Assembly: GCA_963662895.1 (NCBI GenBank)
Contig: OY759982.1
Location: forward strand, 1,798,001-1,862,000
DNA: 64,000 nt
Source: GWE2-42-39 sp963662895
Lineage (GTDB): Bacteria > Bacteroidota > Bacteroidia > Bacteroidales > Prolixibacteraceae
Direction: 5' to 3'
Positions 1 to 7,735 of the stretch are shown piece by piece. The notes beneath the pieces were generated by a model. The model was not told where the DNA came from. It ran no database searches and was given only the letters and a program-made list of their open reading frames with translations. The position numbers and the translations under genes were made by a program. Position 1 is the first letter of the stretch; each line of letters opens with the position of its first letter.

Positions 1-211
1 GGCGCTCTCCTATCCCGGCGTGTTGAAGACCTATGCCATCCAGGCAGGCCGTGAATTACGTGTTATTGTTGGGAGTGATAAAATTACTGACAATGAATCG
101 GAACAGCTCTCGTATGATATAGCCAAACGTATTCAGGACGAAATGACTTATCCGGGACAAATAAAAATTACAGTGATCCGTGAATTGAGGGCAGTTAATT
201 ACGCTAAATAA
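1..211 (+). CDS. rny: Ribonuclease Y, C-terminal end (partial)
   Basis: Only the last ~69 residues are in the window; the frame is open from base 2. The visible part has the characteristic RNase Y tail: YAIQAGRELRVIV, then an acidic linker, then YPGQIKITVIRELRAVNYAK at the stop. In this family the tail follows the KH and HD domains and is strongly conserved. RNase Y is a membrane-anchored endoribonuclease that starts mRNA decay. The N-terminal membrane anchor, KH and HD domains lie outside, so catalytic residues cannot be checked. Confidence 0.9.
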   Translation, partial: ALSYPGVLKTYAIQAGRELRVIVGSDKITDNESEQLSYDIAKRIQDEMTYPGQIKITVIRELRAVNYAK

Positions 212-218
212 AACTGAT

Positions 219-251
219 TTTGATTGGCGGACGAAAAAAAGTATAACTTTG
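219..251 (+). promoter_or_regulatory. Bacteroidetes-type promoter for fabD
   Basis: TTTG at 219-222, then 21 bases, then TAACTTTG at 244-251. This fits the Bacteroidetes primary-sigma consensus (TTTG, spacer of 19-21, TAnnTTTG). The start codon of fabD is 27 bases downstream, so the leader is short. The match suggests fabD is transcribed independently of the RNase Y gene. Confidence 0.7.
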
Positions 252-278
252 CCCGCTGTTAATTAAAAAAGATTGTAG

Positions 279-1172
279 ATGAAAGCATACGTATTTCCCG
301 GACAAGGGGCACAGTATCCCGGAATGGGCAAAGACCTTTATGAAAATTCGTCAGTTGCAAAAGAATTATTCGATAAAGCAAATGAAATACTTGGTTTCGA
401 AATTACCAGAATCATGTTTGAAGGCACTGCCGGAGAACTGAAACAAACCAAGGTTACCCAGCCTGCAATTTTCCTTCATTCTGTAATTCTTTCCAAAGTT
501 TTGGGCGACAAATTTATGCCGGAAATGGTTGCCGGTCATTCGCTTGGTGAATTTTCTGCATTGGTCGCAGCCGGGGCTCTTTCATTTGAAGATGGTCTGA
601 AACTGGTTTCAAAACGTGCACTGGCCATGCAAAAAGCATGTGAGGCAGAGCCATCAACAATGGCAGCCATCGTGGGAATGGATGATGAAACAGTTGAACA
701 GGTTTGCGCTGAAATTGACGGAGTGGTTGTTCCGGCAAACTATAATTGTCCCGGACAGCTGGTTATTTCCGGCGCTGTTGATGCAGTAAATGCTGCGTGC
801 GAAAAACTGAAAGAGAAAGGAGCAAAAAGGGCGTTGGTACTGCCGGTTGGTGGAGCTTTCCATTCTCCGTTGATGGAGCCTGCCCGTGAAGAACTTGCTG
901 CAGCCATCGGGGTAACAGAAATTAATGTCCCGGTTTGCCCGGTTTATCAGAATGTCGATGCCAAACCATATACCGATCCGGCTGAAATTAAAGCTAACCT
1001 GATTGCCCAGTTGACCAACCCTGTACGCTGGACCCAATCGGCTGTGAATATGATTGCCGACGGTGCTACTTCGTTTATAGAACTGGGACCCGGAAAAGTT
1101 TTGCAAGGCTTGATTGGCAGACTAAAATGCGATGTTGAATTGAGTGGGTATGACAGACTACCTGCTGAATAA
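279..1172 (+). CDS. fabD: Malonyl-CoA:ACP transacylase FabD
   Basis: 297 residues, close to the usual ~300-310. It transfers malonyl from CoA to acyl carrier protein, the committed step feeding fatty-acid elongation in the cytoplasm. Visible motifs: FPGQGAQYPGMG near the N terminus (oxyanion-hole Gln), AGHSLGEFSA around residue 88 (nucleophile Ser in GHSxG), the malonate-binding Arg in the following helix (SKRALAMQ), the catalytic His in GGAFHSPLM, and the C-terminal FIELGPGKVLQGLI. All catalytic residues are present. It stands alone behind its own promoter and converges with the citrate synthase gene; a short TCCCTT/AAGGGA inverted repeat lies between them at 1210-1223. Confidence 0.96.
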   Translation: MKAYVFPGQGAQYPGMGKDLYENSSVAKELFDKANEILGFEITRIMFEGTAGELKQTKVTQPAIFLHSVILSKVLGDKFMPEMVAGHSLGEFSALVAAGALSFEDGLKLVSKRALAMQKACEAEPSTMAAIVGMDDETVEQVCAEIDGVVVPANYNCPGQLVISGAVDAVNAACEKLKEKGAKRALVLPVGGAFHSPLMEPAREELAAAIGVTEINVPVCPVYQNVDAKPYTDPAEIKANLIAQLTNPVRWTQSAVNMIADGATSFIELGPGKVLQGLIGRLKCDVELSGYDRLPAE

Positions 1173-1254
1173 GCAATACTCCCGTCTCTGTCCTGAAGAC
1201 TGAAGTTCTTCCCTTAGAAGGGATGGGGTGGTTGCCTGCCATACTATTGATTGG

Positions 1255-2580
1255 TTAGCAGTTTTCTTCAGAGTTATTGCCCTCCACCATATTGCGGTAA
1301 CCTCTTAAAGTATGTGATGAGGGCCGTTCAATGGGTAAGCCGTACAAACGATCGAGAATTAAGGAGGCTAAAACGCCCAGTGCCCTTGAGACGCCAAATA
1401 ATACGGTATAAAAACTGTATTCTTTTATTCCGTAGTGATAAAGTAGTGCTCCTGAAAATGCATCGACATTCGGCCATGGGTTTTTTATCTTTCCGGTATC
1501 TGTTAAAATAGGAGGAGCTGCCTGGTAAACTTTGTTGACGATATCTATAAGTTTGTCATTTTTTACATATTTGGCGGCAAACTCCTGCTGGGCAGTAAAC
1601 CGGGGATCTGTTTGTCGTAAAACCGCATGGCCATAGCCTGGCACGACACGTCCTTCTGCCAGTGTTTTTTTGATATAACCGGCAATTTGTTCATTCGTGG
1701 GTTCATCGGTATCTAAGAACTGGATCATATCGAATATCCAGTGTATCACTTCCTGGTTTGCATATCCATGGAGGGGGCCGGCCAGGCCGAGCATTCCGGC
1801 CGCAAATGCGTAGTACGGGTTACTTAATGCCGAACCTACCAGGTGAGTGGTATGAGCTGAAACATTTCCTCCTTCATGATCGGCATGTATAACCATGTAA
1901 AGACGTAATAACCGTTTTACTTCGTCTTCATCATGCCCCATCATATGGGCAAGGTTGCCTGCCCAGTCAAGCCGGGGGTCGGGCTCAATGTGATGGTCAT
2001 TAAAGTAGTTACGCCTGTATATGTAGGCTGCAATACGCGGAAGACGGGCTATCAGGTTCATTACATCTTCGTAAGTCGTATCCCAGTAGTATTTTTTATT
2101 GACGCCGGCCCGGTATGCTTTCTGAAAAATCGATTCTGTCGACATGCTGATAATAGCTGCGCTAAACTGGGTCATTGGCTTCGAAACTTTGGGCATTGAA
2201 TCAATTGTGTCGAATACGTGCTGAGGTACGTACGACCTTGTTGCCCAGTCTTTACTGATATTAAGCACATCTTCCCGTTCCGGCAGTTCCCCAATTAGCA
2301 TCAGGTAAAACAAACCTTCGGGTAATGGTTCTCCGTCGGGGTTTAAACGGGGAAGTTTTTTTCTCAGTTCAGGAATTGAATGTCCCCTGAAACGAATACC
2401 TTCCATGGCATCAAGTTTCGATGTATCGGTAATCAGGCTGGGAACACCTTTCATCCCGGTCATTACCTGTTCCAGCGTTACATTGGCAATTACTTTACTT
2501 CCGTATTTACTTTTCAGCCTCTGGTATTCTCCAATACATTTGCTGGCCCTTTCAAAAAATCTGTTTTTTATGTATTCCAT
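1255..2580 (-). CDS. gltA: Citrate synthase, eukaryotic/mitochondrial type
   Basis: 441 residues. It condenses acetyl-CoA with oxaloacetate to citrate. The sequence is of the mitochondrial-like class rather than the E. coli hexameric class. Visible are HADHEGGNVSAHTTHLVGSA and LAGPLHGYANQEV (first catalytic His), PGYGHAVLRQTDPRF (second catalytic His), and WPNVDAFSGALLYHYG (catalytic Asp). An N-terminal extension (ERASKCIGEYQRLKSKYG) is also typical of this class. It is the last gene of the acn-idh-icd-gltA operon, 28 bases after icd. Confidence 0.95.
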   Translation of the reverse strand: MEYIKNRFFERASKCIGEYQRLKSKYGSKVIANVTLEQVMTGMKGVPSLITDTSKLDAMEGIRFRGHSIPELRKKLPRLNPDGEPLPEGLFYLMLIGELPEREDVLNISKDWATRSYVPQHVFDTIDSMPKVSKPMTQFSAAIISMSTESIFQKAYRAGVNKKYYWDTTYEDVMNLIARLPRIAAYIYRRNYFNDHHIEPDPRLDWAGNLAHMMGHDEDEVKRLLRLYMVIHADHEGGNVSAHTTHLVGSALSNPYYAFAAGMLGLAGPLHGYANQEVIHWIFDMIQFLDTDEPTNEQIAGYIKKTLAEGRVVPGYGHAVLRQTDPRFTAQQEFAAKYVKNDKLIDIVNKVYQAAPPILTDTGKIKNPWPNVDAFSGALLYHYGIKEYSFYTVLFGVSRALGVLASLILDRLYGLPIERPSSHTLRGYRNMVEGNNSEENC

Positions 2581-2608
2581 CGTGTTATTGTTTTATTAAT
2601 TACATTGG

Positions 2609-3874
2609 TTAATGAATATTTCTGATAATTTCATCTGCAAATTCTGAAGTTGTCAGCAGGTATGCCCCTTCCATCATTGCATACAGGTCGGCAGTGACCC
2701 TGCGTTTTGAAAAGGTATGTTCCAGGGCGTCGTATACATGTTCGGCAGCTTCGTTCCATCCTATATATTCAAGCATCATTACGCCGGAAAGAATCAGTGA
2801 ACCGGGATTTGCTTTTCCTGTTCCGGCAATATCCGGTGCTGTCCCGTGCGTTGCCTCGAAAATGGCATATCCACTATTATAGTTAATATTGGCTCCCGGA
2901 CTAATACCAATTCCTCCGACCATTGCTGCCAGTTGATCCGAAATGTAGTCGCCGTTCAGGTTCATCGTTGCAATTACCGAATGATTGAACGGATGCAACA
3001 GGCTTTCCTGAAGAAAGGCATCCGTAATCACATCTTTTACAATTATTTTGTTGGTCTGTTTGGCTTCTTCCAATGCCTTTTGCGCATCTGTTTCCCCTTT
3101 TTCCTTTTTGATCTTTTCGTATTGCCTCCAGGTAAAAGTTTGAGCCTGAAATTCATTTTCAGCCAGATCATATCCCCAGTTTTTAAACGAACCTTCCGTG
3201 AATTTCATGATATTGCCTTTATGCACGATTGTTACTGAAGGTAAACGTCTTTCAATGGCATATTGGATGGCTGCACGAATCAGTCTTTCCGATCCTTCCT
3301 TTGATATTGGTTTTACACCGAACGAAGTTGTTTCAGGAAACCGGATTTTATCGACGTCCATTTCATTGATCAGGAAGTCCATGAATTTTTTTGTGTTTTC
3401 CTGTCCTGTCATGTATTCAATTCCTGCATAAATATCTTCTGTGTTTTCCCTGAAAATGTGCATATCCACCATCGAGGGATAACGGATAGGAGAGGGGACC
3501 CCCTTGAACCATCGCACCGGGCGCAGACAAACATACAGGTCAAGGGCCTGACGAAGTGCGACATTCAGTGAACGGATACCACCACCAACAGGAGTCTGCA
3601 GCGGACCTTTTATTCCAACTAAGTATTTTCTGAAAGCATCTGTTGTTGCAGCAGGCAGGTATTCACCGGTTTGTTGTACGGCCTTTTCTCCGGCCAGGAC
3701 TTCTTTCCAGATCAACCTGCGTTTTTTCCCGTACGATTTTTCAACGGCTGCATCCAGTACCTTTTGCGAAGGGCCGGTGATATCCCTGCCAATGCCATCC
3801 CCTTCGATAAAAGGAATTATCGGTTGGTCGGGTACTGTCAATTTCCCGTTCTCTATTTTTATGGTGTTACTCAT
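2609..3874 (-). CDS. icd: Isocitrate dehydrogenase, E. coli-like type I, probably NAD-dependent
   Basis: 421 residues, colinear with E. coli Icd. It oxidises isocitrate to 2-oxoglutarate. Visible: IPFIEGDGIGRDI, the substrate loop RSLNVALRQ (residues ~101-109, with the Ser that E. coli Icd has phosphorylated), and RENTEDIYAGIEY. The coenzyme region reads HGTAPDIAGTGKA from residue 343. In E. coli the corresponding Lys-Tyr pair, the Val, and a later Tyr and Arg bind the 2'-phosphate of NADP; here they are Asp348-Ile349, Ala, and Ala twice (VTADLYAMM). That pattern is known from NAD-specific members. Its ATG overlaps the TGA of the upstream second isocitrate dehydrogenase (ATGA, 3871-3874), so the two are probably translationally coupled. 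Confidence 0.93.
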   Translation of the reverse strand: MSNTIKIENGKLTVPDQPIIPFIEGDGIGRDITGPSQKVLDAAVEKSYGKKRRLIWKEVLAGEKAVQQTGEYLPAATTDAFRKYLVGIKGPLQTPVGGGIRSLNVALRQALDLYVCLRPVRWFKGVPSPIRYPSMVDMHIFRENTEDIYAGIEYMTGQENTKKFMDFLINEMDVDKIRFPETTSFGVKPISKEGSERLIRAAIQYAIERRLPSVTIVHKGNIMKFTEGSFKNWGYDLAENEFQAQTFTWRQYEKIKKEKGETDAQKALEEAKQTNKIIVKDVITDAFLQESLLHPFNHSVIATMNLNGDYISDQLAAMVGGIGISPGANINYNSGYAIFEATHGTAPDIAGTGKANPGSLILSGVMMLEYIGWNEAAEHVYDALEHTFSKRRVTADLYAMMEGAYLLTTSEFADEIIRNIH

Positions 3875-5094
3875 ATCGTTTTCCTTAAATTCTTATCAAT
3901 CGTTTTCAGGAAACTTTCTGTTGTAAGATAATGTTCTTCTTTCAGCTCATTCCCATGGATGATAAGTGCGAGGTCTTTCGTCATTTTGCCACTTTCAACA
4001 GTTTCAATACAAACTTTTTCAAGAGATTCAGCAAAATTTATCAATGCACTGTTTCCATCAAGTTTTCCACGGAAGGCCAATCCCCGGGTCCATGCAAAAA
4101 TGGAGGCGATAGGGTTGGTTGAAGTAGGCTTACCCTGCTGATGGAGGCGGTAATGACGGGTCACTGTGCCATGCGCAGCTTCAGCTTCCATCACTTTGCC
4201 ATCGGGTGTGATCAGCGTCGAGGTCATCAGTCCGAGCGAACCAAAGCCCTGGGCAACGGTATCCGACTGAACATCGCCATCGTAGTTTTTACAGGCCCAC
4301 ACGAAGCCCCCTTCCCATTTCAGGGCTGCTGCCACCATGTCGTCGATCAGGCGGTGCCCGTAAGTTATGCCGGCTTTCTGAAACTGTTCTTTAAATTCGG
4401 TGTCGAATATTTCCTGGAAAATATCTTTAAAACGCCCGTCGTATTTTTTCAGGATGGTATTTTTTGTCGACAAATACAAAGGCCATTTTTTATTTAGAGC
4501 CTGGTTCATGCAAGCACGGGCAAAACCGGCAATCGATTCATCGGTATTGTACATGGCCATGGCAATGCCGTCGCCATCGAAATCATAGACATTAAGTGTT
4601 TGTGGTTCACTCCCATTGTCCGGTGTAAACGTGATGGTCAGTTTTCCTTTTCCTTTCGTGGTAAAATCGGTTGCACGGTACTGATCGCCAAAAGCATGAC
4701 GTCCGATGCAAATCGGCTTTTTCCATCCCGGAACCAAACGTGGAATATTGCTGATCATGATTGGTTCGCGGAATACTGTTCCTCCCAGTATGTTACGGAT
4801 GGTTCCGTTGGGTGATCTCCACATTTCTTTTAACCCAAATTCTTTAACACGTGCTTCGTCTGGAGTGATGGTTGCACATTTAATTCCTACGCCATACTGT
4901 TTAATCGCGTTGGCTGCATCAATCGTAACCTGATCGTTGCTTGCATCACGTGATTTGATTCCCAGATCGTAATACTTAATATCAATGTCGAGATAGGGAA
5001 AGATCAGTTTTTCTTTAATAAACGACCAAATAATCCGGGTCATTTCATCTCCATCCAATTCAACAACCGGGTTCAATACTTTGATTTTTTTCAT
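3871..5094 (-). CDS. NADP-dependent isocitrate dehydrogenase, eukaryotic (IDH1/2-like) type
   Basis: 407 residues, matching the length of mammalian IDH1/IDH2 and a different subfamily from the adjacent icd. Visible: VVELDGDEMTRIIW at the N terminus, the ATITPDEARV and WRSPNGTIRNILGGTVFREPI substrate loops, the GSLGLMTS segment, and EAAHGTVTRHYR, whose Arg-His pair contacts the 2'-phosphate of NADP in this family. It should give NADPH and 2-oxoglutarate. It sits between acn (23 bases upstream) and icd (4-bp overlap). The gene symbol is left blank because icd is used for the neighbour. Confidence 0.95.
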   Translation of the reverse strand: MKKIKVLNPVVELDGDEMTRIIWSFIKEKLIFPYLDIDIKYYDLGIKSRDASNDQVTIDAANAIKQYGVGIKCATITPDEARVKEFGLKEMWRSPNGTIRNILGGTVFREPIMISNIPRLVPGWKKPICIGRHAFGDQYRATDFTTKGKGKLTITFTPDNGSEPQTLNVYDFDGDGIAMAMYNTDESIAGFARACMNQALNKKWPLYLSTKNTILKKYDGRFKDIFQEIFDTEFKEQFQKAGITYGHRLIDDMVAAALKWEGGFVWACKNYDGDVQSDTVAQGFGSLGLMTSTLITPDGKVMEAEAAHGTVTRHYRLHQQGKPTSTNPIASIFAWTRGLAFRGKLDGNSALINFAESLEKVCIETVESGKMTKDLALIIHGNELKEEHYLTTESFLKTIDKNLRKTI

Positions 5095-5117
5095 CCTTTG
5101 GGTGATCTTTATTATTG

Positions 5118-7379
5118 TTAATTGTTTTGTTCTTTTATCAGGTTAAGTGCCGAGCCTGCCCTGAACCATTCAATTTGCTGCTGGTTATAAGAGTGGTTCA
5201 GCAAGATGCTTTCCCCCGGGCCATCAGCATGAATAATCTCCAGGGTAAGTGGTTTGCCCGGTGCAAAATTTTTCAGATCAGGAAAGTTGAAAGTATCATT
5301 TTCCTGAATTTTATCGTAATCGTTTTCATTACTGAAGGTAAGTGCAAGCATCCCTTGTTTTTTCAGGTTGGTTTCATGAATACGGGCAAACGATTTAACG
5401 ATCACGGCACGGACACCTAAATGACGTGGTTCCATGGCTGCATGCTCGCGCGATGATCCTTCGCCGTAGTTCTGATCGCCAACCACAATTGTCGGGATCC
5501 CGGCAGCTTTATAGGCACGCTGCACAGCGGGTACCTGGCCGGTTTCGCCGGTAAGCTGGTTCTTTACTTTGTTGGTTTGTCCGTTGAATGCGTTTACTGC
5601 ACCAATCAGCATGTTGTTCGAAATATTGTCGAGGTGACCACGGAAACGTAACCACGGGCCGGCCATCGAGATATGGTCGGTGGTACATTTTCCCTGTGCC
5701 TTGATCAGCAATTTGGCCCCTGTAATATTTTGTCCGTTCCATGCCGGAAAGGCCTCCAGCAGTTGCAGACGTTTCGAATTGGCGTCGACAATTACCTGAA
5801 TATTTGAATTATCGGCAGCCGGAGCCTGATAACCTGCATCTTCCACAGCGAACCCTTTTGAGGGCAGTTCTTCCCCGGCTGGCGGTTCAAGCATTACCTG
5901 TTCGCCTTTTTGGTTGGTTAATTTATCTTTTAACGGGTTGAATGTCAGGTCACCGGCAATAGCAAGTGCCGTAACCAACTCCGGTGATGCAACAAACGCA
6001 TGTGTATTAGGGTTGCCATCGGCACGTTTCGAAAAATTACGGTTGAACGAGTGCACAATGGTATTTTTCTCCTGTTTGTCGGCGCCTGCCCGTGACCACT
6101 GTCCTATACACGGGCCACAGGCATTGGCAAACACACTGGCGCCGATTTTATTGAATATCTCAATAAAACCATCGCGTTCGATGGTGTAGCGGACTTGTTC
6201 AGAGCCCGGGGTTATCGTGAATTCAGCCTTGGTTCTGAGTCCTTTTGCTACGGCCTGTCTGGCAAGCGAAGCTGCCCTGGAGATGTCTTCGTACGAGGAA
6301 TTCGTACATGATCCGATCAGGCCTACTTCTATTTTGACAGGCCAGCCGTTTTTTGCTGCTTCTTCTGCCATTTTTGAAACCGGAGTTGCACGGTCGGGTG
6401 TAAACGGGCCGTTCAGGTGAGGTTCCAGTTCATCCAGGTTAATTTCAATCAATTGATCAAAGTATTTTTCAGGATTGGCGTAAACTTCCGGGTCGGCAGT
6501 CAGGTGTTCTTTTACCTGGTTAGCCAAATCAGCCACTTCGGAACGACCGGTAGCCCGCAGATAGCGTTCCATTGATTCATCGTAGCCAAAAGTTGAAGTA
6601 GTTGCACCGACTTCTGCTCCCATGTTGCAGATAGTGCCTTTTCCTGTGCAGGAAAGCGCCTTTGCTCCCTCGCCAAAATATTCGATGACAGCTCCTGTTC
6701 CGCCTTTTACGGTCAGAATGCCTGCTACTTTCAGGATAATATCCTTTGGTGATGCCCAGCCGTTTAGTTTTCCGGTGAGTTTTACACCAATCAGTTTCGG
6801 GAATTTCAGTTCCCAGGCCATTCCGGCCATCACATCCACTGCATCAGCGCCTCCAACACCAATGGCAATCATTCCCAGCCCTCCGGCATTTACGGTATGA
6901 GAGTCTGTTCCGATCATCATTCCGCCCGGGAAAGCATAATTTTCAAGTATAACCTGGTGAATAATCCCGGCCCCGGGTTTCCAGAAACCAATCCCGTATT
7001 TATTGGATACAGATTCAAGAAAATCGTATACCTCTTTATTGGTATCTAAAGCGGTTTGTAAATCTTCACGGCCACCAATTTTTGCCTGAATCAGATGATC
7101 GCAATGGACGGTTGAAGGAACTGCGGTTTGTGATTTTCCCGAGTTCATGAATTGCAAAAGGGCCATCTGGGCTGTTGCATCCTGCATGGCTACCCGGTCA
7201 GGCGCAAAATTAACATAATCAACACCTCTTCTGAAATCTTTTTTCTCTTCAGGATTAAAAAGATGCGCGTAAAGGATTTTTTCTGTTAAACTTAAAGGCC
7301 TGTTCAAACGTTTTTTTGCATTCTCAACTTTTGAGTTTAAGCCCTCATAAGTTTTCTTTATCAGATCAAGATCGAACAT
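5118..7379 (-). CDS. acn: Aconitate hydratase, mitochondrial (ACO2) type
   Basis: 753 residues. It isomerises citrate and isocitrate using a [4Fe-4S] cluster. The three cluster cysteines are visible in GSCTNSSYEDISRAA and NACGPCIGQW. Also present are STVHCDHLIQAK, MIGTDSHTVNAGGLGMIAIGVGGADA, and in the C-terminal swivel domain QNYGEGSSREHAAMEPRHLG. Length and sequence match the mitochondrial class rather than AcnA or AcnB. It is the first gene of the minus-strand TCA operon. With the downstream genes it takes citrate to 2-oxoglutarate. Confidence 0.95.
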   Translation of the reverse strand: MFDLDLIKKTYEGLNSKVENAKKRLNRPLSLTEKILYAHLFNPEEKKDFRRGVDYVNFAPDRVAMQDATAQMALLQFMNSGKSQTAVPSTVHCDHLIQAKIGGREDLQTALDTNKEVYDFLESVSNKYGIGFWKPGAGIIHQVILENYAFPGGMMIGTDSHTVNAGGLGMIAIGVGGADAVDVMAGMAWELKFPKLIGVKLTGKLNGWASPKDIILKVAGILTVKGGTGAVIEYFGEGAKALSCTGKGTICNMGAEVGATTSTFGYDESMERYLRATGRSEVADLANQVKEHLTADPEVYANPEKYFDQLIEINLDELEPHLNGPFTPDRATPVSKMAEEAAKNGWPVKIEVGLIGSCTNSSYEDISRAASLARQAVAKGLRTKAEFTITPGSEQVRYTIERDGFIEIFNKIGASVFANACGPCIGQWSRAGADKQEKNTIVHSFNRNFSKRADGNPNTHAFVASPELVTALAIAGDLTFNPLKDKLTNQKGEQVMLEPPAGEELPSKGFAVEDAGYQAPAADNSNIQVIVDANSKRLQLLEAFPAWNGQNITGAKLLIKAQGKCTTDHISMAGPWLRFRGHLDNISNNMLIGAVNAFNGQTNKVKNQLTGETGQVPAVQRAYKAAGIPTIVVGDQNYGEGSSREHAAMEPRHLGVRAVIVKSFARIHETNLKKQGMLALTFSNENDYDKIQENDTFNFPDLKNFAPGKPLTLEIIHADGPGESILLNHSYNQQQIEWFRAGSALNLIKEQNN

Positions 7380-7538
7380 ATTTGGTTTTTTTCAATGTGT
7401 GTATTAATAGCCTAAAAAATCTATTATCCATAACAAAAACAGGCGTTAAATGTTTTTGCAACGGCATTATAATATACAAAAATATTGAGATATATAAGGG
7501 GGGGCTTTTTAAAGGATACGACAGAATCCACGAAATCC

Positions 7539-7601
7539 AAAAATCACTTCTTTCCTGGCTCCCCTTGGGGTTAGGGGTAAAACAAGAAAGAAGTGATTTT
7601 T
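7539..7601. terminator. Large inverted repeat, probable transcription terminator
   Basis: A perfect 16-bp inverted repeat (7539-7554 with 7586-7601; arm AAAAATCACTTCTTTC) with a 31-base loop and A/T runs at both ends. It lies between the last PUL gene (ending at 7736 on the minus strand) and the start of acn at 7379. It most likely ends PUL transcription before the TCA operon. The large loop is unusual for an intrinsic terminator. Confidence 0.55.
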
Positions 7602-7673
7602 TTGAAGTCCCCTATAGCTACTCTCTATACACAAGTTTTCGAAAAGGGAATGAAGACTAATAGGAACAAAAAC

Positions 7674-7713
7674 GTCCTGAAAGGACATCTGAATTATTAT
7701 GGGCTTTCAGCCC
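7674..7713. repeat. Pair of small hairpins, REP-like element
   Basis: Two short palindromes with three-base loops, 14 bases apart: GTCCT-GAA-AGGAC at 7674-7686 and GGGCT-TTC-AGCCC at 7701-7713. Paired small hairpins of this form are scattered in many Bacteroidetes genomes as REP-like repeats. Only this pair is in the window, so repetition cannot be shown here. It sits just past the stop codon of the last PUL gene and could also stabilise that 3' end. Confidence 0.4.
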
Positions 7714-7735
7714 GCCCCATACCAACGACAGTCAT

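Noticed and set aside
654..1106. 150-codon minus-strand ORF inside fabD
   Set aside because: Shadow of fabD, which has full catalytic motifs on the plus strand.
7498..7660. Small plus-strand ORF (7316-7660) across the large inverted repeat
   Set aside because: It starts inside acn on the other strand and runs through a hairpin; no protein features.
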